Origin: Meiothermus sp.
GTDB taxonomy: Bacteria; Deinococcota; Deinococci; Deinococcales; Thermaceae
Direction of reading: 5' to 3'
Assembly (NCBI RefSeq): GCF_026004055.1
Contig: NZ_BPIJ01000001.1
Coordinates: 1-64,000 of the forward strand
Length of the DNA: 64,000 nt
Shown: positions 1-7,128 of the stretch, piece by piece
Layout of the letters: every line of letters begins with the position of its first letter
Position numbering within the stretch: position 1 is the first letter of the stretch
Program-made: the position numbers and the translations under genes
Notes under the pieces: model-generated
Database searches by the model: none
What the model was told of the DNA's origin: nothing
The model's input: the letters and a program-made list of their open reading frames with translations, nothing else

Positions 1-1083
1 GTACCTGGGTGGTATCGTGCCCTATGGCTACACCGTCGAAGGCGGTCGCCTGCGCTCCCAGCCCGAGGAGGCGGCGGTGGTGCAGCAGATGTTTGCCTGG
101 GTGGCCGAACGGGGCTGGAGCACCGAGCGGGTAGCCCAGGAGCTCAACCGCCTGGGCATCCCCCCGAAGTACCGGCGCGAGGGGCGCGGGGTACGGGGTA
201 ACGCACCGCCGGGGTCTGGCGGGGGGCGGGGTGCTGCGCATCCTCAAGAACCGCACCTATATCGGGGAGTACACCTACGGCAAGCGCACCCGCAAACCTC
301 AGCCCGAACTGGTGCCGGTGCCGGTACCGCCCCTCGTAGAACCTGCGCTCTTCGAGGCGTGCCCAGGAGCAGCTAGCCCGCAACGCCCTGTTCGCCGCTG
401 CGCAACGCCCGCAGCGTGTATCTGCTCAAGGGACTCATCCGCTGCGGATCTGCGGGCGCGCCTATGTCGGATCAGCCGACTACTACGCCTGCGTGGGGCG
501 AGCCAACCGTCAGGCGTCTCCCATCCCCGCCATGCGCTGTACCGCTCCGCACGTGCGCCGGGAGAGCTGGAGGAGAGCATCTGGCAGGACATCCGCTCCT
601 TCCTGCTCAACCCTGGTGAGGCCTTGCAGGCTTTTCTGAATGAGGAGTCCCCGGAAAGCAATGAGGTCTCCCTGCTGGAAAGACGCCTGCAGGCCCTCCT
701 CGAAGCCCGCGCCCGCCTGCTGGACCTTTACCTGGAGGGAGGTGTGGAAAAGGAGACCTACTACGCCCGCCTCGAGGATCTGGACAGCCCGCGTCCAAGA
801 AGTCCAGGCGAGCTTGGAGGCAGCCGCGGCAGCGCTCCATCGCCGAGCGTCAGCGCAAGGAAGCCCTCCACTCCCTGGAGAGTCTCTCGGCCCGACTGCG
901 CGACCGGATAGACCGCCTTACCCCGGAAGAGAAGCAGGCGGTGGCACGGGAGCTGGTGGAGGGGGTGACGGTGCGGCCCGGTGAGGGAGAGGTTGAGGTA
1001 GAGGTGCGTTACCGGTTTGGGCAGATTGCACCTCACACGGGCAGGGGTTCATGGCCGCCACCAGGAGGAACCGGGCCGGGTAG
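1..1083 (+). pseudogene. Large serine recombinase, C-terminal half, frameshifted (cut by window edge)
   Basis: Translations from three frames join into the C-terminal part of a large serine recombinase. Frame 2 from position 2 gives a PYGYTVEGG-like segment of the recombinase domain. Another frame from about 192 gives RILKNRTYIGEY. Next comes a zinc-ribbon-like stretch (LLKGLIRCG and a later CGRAYVG with YYACVG, 430-510), then a coiled-coil region (LLERRLQALLEARARLLDLY) and a C-terminal tail ending at the stop at 1081-1083. At least six frame changes are needed (near 190, 358, 415, 450, 550, 785 and 825), so it cannot make an intact protein unless the sequence has errors. The catalytic N-terminal domain is off the left edge. 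It reads outward into comM, as expected for an integrase gene lying at the end of its own element. Confidence 0.85.
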
Positions 1084-2078
1084 GTGAAGCTGGCCCGGGC
1101 CCTCGAGATGGTCACCACCCCGTCTTCCAGCGGCTGGCGGAGCACTTCCAGGGCATCGCGGGAAAACTCGGGGAACTCGTCCAGGAACAGTACCCCGCGA
1201 TGGGCCAGGCTGATCTCGCCGGGTTTGGGGATGGTACCCCCGCCAATCAGCCCGGCGTCCGAGACGGTGTGGTGGGGGCTGCGAAAGGGTGGGGTTTTGA
1301 TTAGGCCTTGCATCTGGCGTCCGGCGGCCGAGTGGATGCGGGTGACCTCGAGGGCCTCCTCTTGCCCGAGTTGCGGCAACAACCCCGGCATCCGTTTGGC
1401 CAGCATGGTCTTGCCCGAGCCCGGCGTGCCCACCATTAGCAGATGATGGCCTCCGGCGGCGGCGACCTCGAGAGCCCGTTTGCCCTTGGCCTGACCCTTC
1501 ACATCGAGCAGGTCGAGTGCGGTTTCCAAGGTCTCCAGGGCCTCCCGCGAGCGGGCCGGGGACAGGTCTTCCTCTCCCCCCAAAAAACGCACCAGTTGCG
1601 CCAGTTGGGTCGCCCCAAACACCTGCACCCCTTCAATCAGGGCCGCTTCTTCGGCGGAAGTCTGGGGCATGAGCAGCTTGTAGCCATCTCGCAGGGCCCC
1701 CAAGGCCAGGTTCACCGCCCCCGGAACCGGGCGTAACTCGGCGTCCAGGCCCAGCTCGCCCGCCGCCGCAAACCCTTGCAGGGCTCCTTGGGGAAGGGTT
1801 CCCTGGGCACAGAGCAACCCCAGCGCAATGGGCAGGTCGTAGTGGGTGCCTTCCTTGCGCAATTCCGCCGGGGCCAGGTTGATCACCACCCGCCCCTGTG
1901 GGTAGGGAAACCCGGCATTCTTGAGGGCCGCGCGCACCCGCTCGCGCGACTCCTCCACGGCCTTGTCGGGTAGGCCCACCACCGCATAGAAGGGCATCCC
2001 TTGCGAAACATCCACCTCGACCGTGATGGGCTGAGCCTCGAGGCCAAATAGACTGTAGGTTCGTACCTGTGCCAGCAT
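918..2078 (-). pseudogene. comM: Interrupted comM/yifB-type Mg-chelatase-like AAA+ ATPase, 5' fragment
   Basis: ComM/YifB proteins are AAA+ helicases that in Vibrio promote branch migration during natural transformation. Starting at ATG 2078 behind a GGAGGGCGG ribosome site, the product shows the N-terminal domain ([32 protein letters not shown]), Walker A (GTPGSGKT), a Walker B-like segment ([11 protein letters not shown]) and the AMNPCPC motif. It then leaves the family at about 1034, where the mobile element begins. The C-terminal roughly 130-150 residues are missing. The formal stop at 918 lies in recombinase DNA. A truncated protein may still be made but would lack the C-terminal part of the ATPase module. 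An in-frame start further upstream (2168) is possible but lacks family similarity. Confidence 0.85.
1030..1040. other. Junction between integrated element and comM (putative att site)
   Basis: On the minus strand comM matches its family up to the conserved AMNPCPC motif (codons 1035-1052). The family then expects Gly followed by aromatic residues, but here the reading continues into EVQSAQTG, which is the recombinase end read backwards. The break therefore lies at about 1034-1037. The other end of the element, and the 3' part of comM, must be beyond the left edge. The exact crossover dinucleotide cannot be fixed from one end. Confidence 0.7.
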
Positions 2079-2187
2079 ATCTACCGCCCTCCAGCTTAGC
2101 GGGCCGGTTTGCAAATGTTGGGTAATGTGCGAAGCTCGAGGGCTTTTAGCGTACGCAGCGCGTCGCAAGGCCTACCCCTGGGGCTGT

Positions 2188-2193
2188 TATGCT
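2188..2193 (+). promoter_or_regulatory. -10 element, leaderless start of the 2202 gene
   Basis: TATGCT lies 8 nt before the ATG at 2202, with no Shine-Dalgarno between. This is the arrangement of leaderless transcripts that are common in Deinococcus-Thermus. No convincing -35 is seen. Confidence 0.5.
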
Positions 2194-2201
2194 GTTAGCC
2201 A

Positions 2202-2501
2202 ATGAGCGACCGTCACGACCTGGGTGAGGAAGACCAAAGCCACACCATCCCCCGTCGCCTGATTGGGGAGACCCCCTATGTGCTATTTCTCTCGGCGCCC
2301 AGGGTGATTGCCGAAGGCATTCGGGCCCGGCTGGAACAAAGTCGCATTCCGGTTTACCTCGAGACCCCCTTTACCAGCTTTGGCTTGCCCGAAGCCTATC
2401 TGGGTACCTACACCGGGGATGTGAGCCTCTGGGTGCCCGAGGTGCTATACCAAGAAGCTATGTTGATCGTGGAGCGCGACCACCAAGGAGAGCCATCATG
2501 A
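2202..2501 (+). CDS. Small DUF2007-like putative signal-transducing protein
   Basis: A 99-residue soluble protein. After a charged N-terminus the body (PYVLFLSAPRVIAEGIRARL, then IPVYLE, then SLWVPEVLYQEAMLIV) has the beta-alpha-beta layout of the DUF2007 family. In that family a ligand-like pocket is formed by a helix that follows a first strand and a C-terminal V-P-E/D segment. The match is by eye and only moderate. The gene is probably leaderless (TATGCT at 2188-2193), and its stop overlaps the start of the glucokinase by 4 nt (ATGA), so the two are likely translationally coupled. A role linked to sugar phosphorylation is only an inference from this overlap. Confidence 0.6.
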   Translation: MSDRHDLGEEDQSHTIPRRLIGETPYVLFLSAPRVIAEGIRARLEQSRIPVYLETPFTSFGLPEAYLGTYTGDVSLWVPEVLYQEAMLIVERDHQGEPS

Positions 2502-3400
2502 GCGTAGTGGGGATTGACCTAGGCGGAACCAAAATTATGGCCGGGGTGCTAAGCGAGGGCGTTATTCAGGCCAGGGTCACGGTGCCCACGCCGGAAGAGG
2601 GGGGCCAGGCTGTCGTCGAGGCCATGGCCCAGGCCGCTCGAGCCGCCATCGAAGCCGGGGGGAGCGCCGTCAAGGCCATCGGCCTGGGTACCCCAGGCCC
2701 TTTGGACTTCAAGCGGGGCCGCATCAAGTTTGCCCCCAACATCGCCAACTTCACCGATTTTCCCATTGTGGAGCGGCTCGAGGAGGCCACCGGTTACAAG
2801 GTTTATATGGAGAACGACGCCAACGCCGCCGCCCTGGCCGAACACAAGTTGGGCGCAGCCCAGGGGGCCGAGAGTACCCTTTTCATGACGGTCTCGACCG
2901 GGGTGGGGGGCGGTTTTGTGTGGGGCAACCAGGTGCTGCGGGGGGTGAACGGGCAGGGCGCGGAGATCGGGCACATCACCATGCAGCCAGGGGGCCCTTT
3001 GTGCGGCTGCGGGCTCGATGGCTGCTTGGAGGCCCTGGCTACAGGCCCGGCCATGGAGCGCATGGCCCTGGCTTCCTTCAAGCGCGAGATGGGCACCCGG
3101 GAGCTTTTTGCGCTTTTTCAGCAGGGCGACCCCCGGGCGGGCCGGATCGTCTTGCAAGCTGCGGGCTGGGTGGGCATCGCCCTGGCCTCGTTGGTCAAGT
3201 GCTACGACCCCGAGGTGGTGGTACTGGGGGGCGGGGTGGCGCTCAACGCCGGCCCGGCCTACCTCGACGAGGTGCAGCGCCTGTACCATCGCTACATGGA
3301 GAACTGGATTGTCCCACCCATCCGGCTGGCCAAACTGGGAGGCGAGGCCGGGCTCTTGGGGGCTGCCCTGACGGCGGCCCTCGAGGTTGGCGAAGCCTAG
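2498..3400 (+). CDS. glcK: ROK-family glucokinase
   Basis: A 300-residue ROK sugar kinase, which phosphorylates glucose at C6 with ATP as entry to glycolysis. The N-terminal phosphate loop DLGGTK (residues 7-12), the ENDANAAALAE segment, GTPGPLDF, and the ROK zinc motif CGCGLDGCLEA (Cys169, Cys171, Cys176, with the upstream His in GAEIGHI) are all present. Length is normal for bacterial glucokinases. The substrate could also be another hexose or N-acetylmannosamine, since the ROK family is broad, but the GHITMQPGGPLCGCG signature is typical of glucokinases. It follows the small 2202 gene with a 4-nt overlap. Confidence 0.9.
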   Translation: MSVVGIDLGGTKIMAGVLSEGVIQARVTVPTPEEGGQAVVEAMAQAARAAIEAGGSAVKAIGLGTPGPLDFKRGRIKFAPNIANFTDFPIVERLEEATGYKVYMENDANAAALAEHKLGAAQGAESTLFMTVSTGVGGGFVWGNQVLRGVNGQGAEIGHITMQPGGPLCGCGLDGCLEALATGPAMERMALASFKREMGTRELFALFQQGDPRAGRIVLQAAGWVGIALASLVKCYDPEVVVLGGGVALNAGPAYLDEVQRLYHRYMENWIVPPIRLAKLGGEAGLLGAALTAALEVGEA

Positions 3401-3458
3401 CCAGCGTTGTCAAAAGCACACAGTTTTGCCCGCAGCTCAGGTAAATTTCTGGCTGGCT

Positions 3459-3725
3459 ATGATTACCATGTACACCACCGCCTGGTGCTCCGACTGCCGT
3501 GCAACCAAACAAGCCCTCGCGGCGCTGGATTTGCCCTATACCGAAGTGGACATCGAGCAAGACCCAAGCGCCGCCGAGTTGGTGATGAAGCTGAATAACG
3601 GCAAGCGCAGCGTACCCACCCTGGTGTATGGCAACCACGCCGCCTCGATGAGCCGTTTCTCCATTGCCAAGCTCAAGCGCTGGCTCGAGCAAGCTGGTCT
3701 TCGGGCAGACAGCTACCAGGCGTAA
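3459..3725 (+). CDS. Glutaredoxin/mycoredoxin-like thiol oxidoreductase
   Basis: A short thioredoxin-fold protein (88 residues from ATG 3459; ATG 3468 is an equally possible start). It carries the redox motif WCSDC near the N-terminus, a cis-proline segment (RSVPTLVYG) and a C-terminal helix. Glutaredoxin-like proteins of this type reduce disulfides or mixed disulfides in the cytoplasm. The WCxDC variant resembles mycoredoxin/NrdH-like proteins used in bacteria without glutathione, which would suit a lineage that uses bacillithiol or another thiol; that link is inference. An upstream extension to 3387 is in frame but unlike the family. A strong terminator follows at 3849-3873. Confidence 0.8.
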   Translation: MITMYTTAWCSDCRATKQALAALDLPYTEVDIEQDPSAAELVMKLNNGKRSVPTLVYGNHAASMSRFSIAKLKRWLEQAGLRADSYQA

Positions 3726-3741
3726 CCTGATACACTCTATC

Positions 3742-3820
3742 GCGGTTTCCACCAAAAGGGCCCACGCGGTGGCTCGTATGATAGTCCCTACAATTGTAGG
3801 GACTATTCGTGGGAACCGCT
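3742..3820. repeat. Palindromic intergenic repeat, copy 1
   Basis: Outer arms GCGGTTtCCACC and CGTGGGAACCGC pair with each other. An inner perfect palindrome, ATAGTCCCTAC-AATT-GTAGGGACTAT (26 nt), sits at 3781-3806. The same outer arms and the internal text GGGCCCAC...TGGCTCGTAT recur at 38390-38478, where the inner stem is different. Probably a small nonautonomous or REP-like element. Confidence 0.75.
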
Positions 3821-3848
3821 CTAAAGAACCCCCCCAACCAAAGCAAAG

Positions 3849-3873
3849 CCGGGGCTTCACGCCCCGGTTTTTG
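3849..3873 (+). terminator. Rho-independent terminator
   Basis: Perfect 7-bp GC stem CCGGGGC-TTCAC-GCCCCGG followed by TTTTTG. It ends the plus-strand genes and lies just past the convergent minus-strand gene that stops at 3882. Confidence 0.85.
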
Positions 3874-3881
3874 TGGAGGAT

Positions 3882-5723
3882 TCAGTATTTCCTCGCGGCT
3901 TCTACCGCGCTACGAAAAAATTCCAATACCTCTACCTTTGGTGCGGACTGGGCCTGGGCTGCCGGGGCGATGCGGTAGGAGGTGGCCTCAATATCAATCA
4001 GGCCGCTTTCGGCGCTGCTGGTGAGGCGGATGCTGGCCCCCGCCGGAACCCGGAACCAGATATCGAGTTCTTCTTGCAGCGGCAGCAGCAGGGCGTTGTC
4101 GGCCAGAGCCCCGGCCTGGATGCCGGGGAGGAAAATTACTCGGGCCTCGCGGGGCTCCTGGATCTCCAGCATGAGGGGCGCAGCACGGCCCGAGATGCCC
4201 ACCCCCAGGGGGTTTTCCACGTAGATGTGGCCTTTGAGGTGCAACAGGGAGGCTTCATCGTGGCCGGCCCAGATAATACCCGAGGTGGTGGCCAGGGAAG
4301 GGGTGCGTACCCAGCGCACATGGCGACCCTCTACTTCGAAGCCTGGTCCAAAGCGGGCTTCTTCCAGGAGCGTTAGTTCACTGCCGCGGCCTACCTCGCT
4401 GGTGCTGGGCCCCATAGGGAGGGTTTCGTTCATGCCCAGCCAGGCCTTGAGGCCGTAGCGGGTCCAGCCCGGCAGGGTATTGACGAAGGTACCCCAGTCG
4501 GCGGTGTCGCCGGCCATCAGGCGGTGGTAGGCCTCGGCCATACGCTGTTCTTCCATAGCGCATTGCAGAGCCGCCTGGCGGTGGTACTGCTGGCGGCGGC
4601 CCGGTTGCAGCCCCAGGTACAAGACCCGGCGGCTGGCATCGTCGGAGAACTGCCACTGTCCGGCATAGACCAGCCAGCCCCGGCGCTCGAGCTCGTCCAG
4701 GTAGGGCGTGGCTTCCAGCGCATCCAGCAAACCCTGGCTGTAGGGGCCGGGATGCACCGAGAGGCGCTCGAGGGCCAGGCGGGCCTCCAGCGAGAGCATG
4801 CGGGCCTCGAGCTGTACCTGGGCCCGCACCCGTTGGGGCAGGGGCACTTCGGCGCCGGTGTGGGGCACCGCCAGCAGCTCACGCAGGTGGCCAGGTGAGC
4901 CCCCCGAGGCCAAAAACAACCGGGCTGCTTGGGCAAAGGGAAGGTTCGAGAGCATCGAAGCCCGAGCCTCGGCCCACGACAGAGGCGGCAGGGTGATGTA
5001 GCGGGTGCGCTCGGCCGGGTAGTGGCTGCGCAACTCCAGGATCAGTTTGGGGTCTTCCCCGTAGGAGGAGCGCTCGACTACCCACAAGCCTTCGCGGTCG
5101 GTGAGGATGCGTTCTACCGAGACATCGGTGTAAGGCGGGCGCAGATAGTGCAGGGCCTTGCCACCTCCACGGGGGCCTTCCAGGAAAGGCACTCCCAGGG
5201 CTTTGGCCAGGGCTTGGGCAAAAGCCGTGCGGCCCGAGCCGGGGCGGCCCATCAGGATCAGCACCGAGGGCAAGGTTAGTTGCGAAGCCACCTCCTGCAC
5301 CAAGCGTTCGCGCCCGACCGTGCCGGAGCTATTGGCCATGAGCTGTGAACGCTGGCCCTCGAGCCAGGCCCTAAACTCCACCGAGAGTTCTTCCAGCCCT
5401 TCCATGGGGGCCCCCGGTGATGGGGTGCGATCCAGGGTCACAAAAGGGGGTAGCTGCAAGGGGTCTTCGCCGGCTTTGAACAAGGTATAGCCCAGGGGGG
5501 CTAAGGCCTGGCTCAGGCGGTGCAGTTCGACCCGCAGGTTCTGCGAGGCTGCTGCATGTCCCCAGAGCAGATCGGCCAACACCTCGCGCCGGGTAGCTCC
5601 TTCCAGGGCTAGGTAATACAGAATGGCCAGGCCCTTGCGCTGCAGCTTGAGTTCGCGGCCTTGATACTCGAGCCGGGCCGGCCCCCACAACTTTAGTTGG
5701 ATTGGTCCTCCAGCTTTATTCAT
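3882..5723 (-). CDS. SARP/BTAD-type transcriptional regulator with ATPase domain
   Basis: A 613-residue protein starting at ATG 5723 behind AAGGAG. Residues about 8-60 resemble the OmpR-like winged helix of SARP regulators (LKLWGPARLEY, then LALEGATRREVLADLLW), which bind direct repeats at promoters. A linker leads to a P-loop ATPase domain (GRPGSGRTAFAQAL) similar to the NTPase cores of large SARP/LuxR-like regulators. Helical repeats follow (LQPGRRQQYHRQAALQCAMEE). The last 200 residues look beta-rich (ISGRAAPLMLEIQEP, IWFRVPAGASIRL), possibly a ligand-binding sandwich, and are unfamiliar in this class. Target genes are unknown. It is encoded alone, convergent with the glutaredoxin gene. 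Confidence 0.75.
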   Translation of the reverse strand: MNKAGGPIQLKLWGPARLEYQGRELKLQRKGLAILYYLALEGATRREVLADLLWGHAAASQNLRVELHRLSQALAPLGYTLFKAGEDPLQLPPFVTLDRTPSPGAPMEGLEELSVEFRAWLEGQRSQLMANSSGTVGRERLVQEVASQLTLPSVLILMGRPGSGRTAFAQALAKALGVPFLEGPRGGGKALHYLRPPYTDVSVERILTDREGLWVVERSSYGEDPKLILELRSHYPAERTRYITLPPLSWAEARASMLSNLPFAQAARLFLASGGSPGHLRELLAVPHTGAEVPLPQRVRAQVQLEARMLSLEARLALERLSVHPGPYSQGLLDALEATPYLDELERRGWLVYAGQWQFSDDASRRVLYLGLQPGRRQQYHRQAALQCAMEEQRMAEAYHRLMAGDTADWGTFVNTLPGWTRYGLKAWLGMNETLPMGPSTSEVGRGSELTLLEEARFGPGFEVEGRHVRWVRTPSLATTSGIIWAGHDEASLLHLKGHIYVENPLGVGISGRAAPLMLEIQEPREARVIFLPGIQAGALADNALLLPLQEELDIWFRVPAGASIRLTSSAESGLIDIEATSYRIAPAAQAQSAPKVEVLEFFRSAVEAARKY

Positions 5724-6102
5724 CGGTACACTCCTTGCAAATCCCCTTGGGGTGTGTCCAAAGTCCCGCTGAGGCGCCCTGGATGGCAATGGCTGCAGTG
5801 GGTGCGGCCTGCAATAAGTGCATGGGGGTATACCACCAGGGTCTGTTCAACACGGGGCTTCCACAACCCCGGCCAGGGAATAGACATGCAGGGGTGGCCT
5901 TTTCCACCCTGCCACGTCGGTTGCTTGTGACCTCCTTTTCTCAAGCGTGAACTCCTCCGTTAAACCTCTCATGCAGAGTAACACGGTGAAAGGAAATCCC
6001 TTGGTCAAAATGCACAAACAAGTCACACCCCCGTTTTGGGGGTGTGGGTTGCTGGCTATGGTGCTGTATAGAGTTGCCGCTGCCTGTGTTATCTGGGCAA
6101 AT
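5724..6102. other. Intergenic region
   Basis: No convincing gene. It holds the leader of the 3882-5723 regulator (AAGGAG just before 5723), an imperfect hairpin at 5888-5912 (GCAGGGGTGG / CCACCCTGC) and the terminator-like hairpin described separately at 6024-6046. Confidence 0.6.
6024..6046 (-). terminator. Probable terminator of the chemosensory operon
   Basis: Perfect inverted repeat CACACCCCC-GTTTT-GGGGGTGTG located 57 bp downstream of the REC-roadblock gene. On the minus strand it is followed by a moderately T-rich stretch (ACTTGTTTGTG), so it may be a weaker terminator than that at 3849. Confidence 0.55.
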
Positions 6103-7014
6103 TCAGTCGCCCAGCACAGCTTTGAGCTGGGGCGTTTGTTTTTGTACCAGATAACGAATCACGCCTGTTCCACCGGTGCCCCGCACCAGGAGCACCAGCG
6201 AGGACTTTTCGCTAATGCGGTTGACCATGAGGGTTTTGCCGAGGTACTCAAGACTCAGGCTTTGAATGGGGGAGAGATGGTATTTTTCGCCCATGACGCT
6301 CGAGATAGAAAGGATGGTGTGCAGGTAGGTGGCCAGCAGGTCGGGTTCGTCCATGGTTTGGCCGACCCAGGCCAGCAGTTGACCCGTATGGCCGATCACC
6401 AAGGCACTTTCAATCTCGGGCTTGTCCAAAAAGGGCCGCAGTGCTTCTATCAGCTGGGTATGGACGCCACCGGCCATGGGGGTAGGCGGTGAAACCGAGG
6501 CCGGCGCTGCAGACAGAGGGGGGTCGGCAGGTTTTGGAGCCGCTATGAAGGCGGTAGGGGCAGTCACAGATGCAACAGGGGCCGGCGCTGGGGCCACCGG
6601 CGCCGCCGGAATCAAGTCTGACGAGGCAGAGACCATCTGTTTGGCGGCATTCAGGGCACGCTCGATTTTGGGAAAGAGATCGTCGGGGGTAAAGGGTTTG
6701 GAGACCACGTCAAAGGCCCCTGCTTCCTGAGCCTGGGCCACCACGCTCTCGTTGATGATGCCCGAAATCAGGATAACCGGCACCGCCTTGGTGGACTCGC
6801 GTAGCTTGAGCATCTGGCAGAGTTCAAAGCCGCTCATACCGGGCATGACCACATCGGCAATCACCAGATGGGGGGGGTTGTGGGTAATGGCCTCGAGGCC
6901 CTGTTCGGCAGACTCGCTGGTTGTGACGACCAGACCCCGGGTGGACAACAGCTTCTCCAGCACCTTTCGTACGCTGGTGCTGTCGTCAACGACTAGAACC
7001 TTGGCTCCTTGCAT
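6103..7014 (-). CDS. Response regulator with C-terminal roadblock/LC7-like domain
   Basis: A 303-residue protein. Residues 1-125 are a complete receiver (VLVVDDS, phosphoacceptor Asp in LVIADVVMPGMSG, Thr/Ser switch in ILISG, Lys in VSKPFTPDD). A long Ala/Pro linker (about 130-185) leads to a C-terminal domain (ALRPFLDKPEIESALVIGH, then GQLLAWVG, then LVLLVRGTGGTGVIRYLV) resembling roadblock/LC7 proteins. In bacteria these include MglB, the GTPase-activating partner of the polarity GTPase MglA. A phospho-receiver fused to such a domain could link chemosensory output to pilus pole selection; this is inference. It is separated from the rest of the operon by a 791-bp repeat. Confidence 0.8.
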   Translation of the reverse strand: MQGAKVLVVDDSTSVRKVLEKLLSTRGLVVTTSESAEQGLEAITHNPPHLVIADVVMPGMSGFELCQMLKLRESTKAVPVILISGIINESVVAQAQEAGAFDVVSKPFTPDDLFPKIERALNAAKQMVSASSDLIPAAPVAPAPAPVASVTAPTAFIAAPKPADPPLSAAPASVSPPTPMAGGVHTQLIEALRPFLDKPEIESALVIGHTGQLLAWVGQTMDEPDLLATYLHTILSISSVMGEKYHLSPIQSLSLEYLGKTLMVNRISEKSSLVLLVRGTGGTGVIRYLVQKQTPQLKAVLGD

Positions 7015-7128
7015 AACTACCTCAATGGTAGAACCTTGTGAGGGCTAAGCTGGTGACGTGTGACCATGACTGCAAGAATGGGGTGTAGGCAACCAACCAA
7101 GGAATATCTCGCAGTGCCTATTAGAGAC

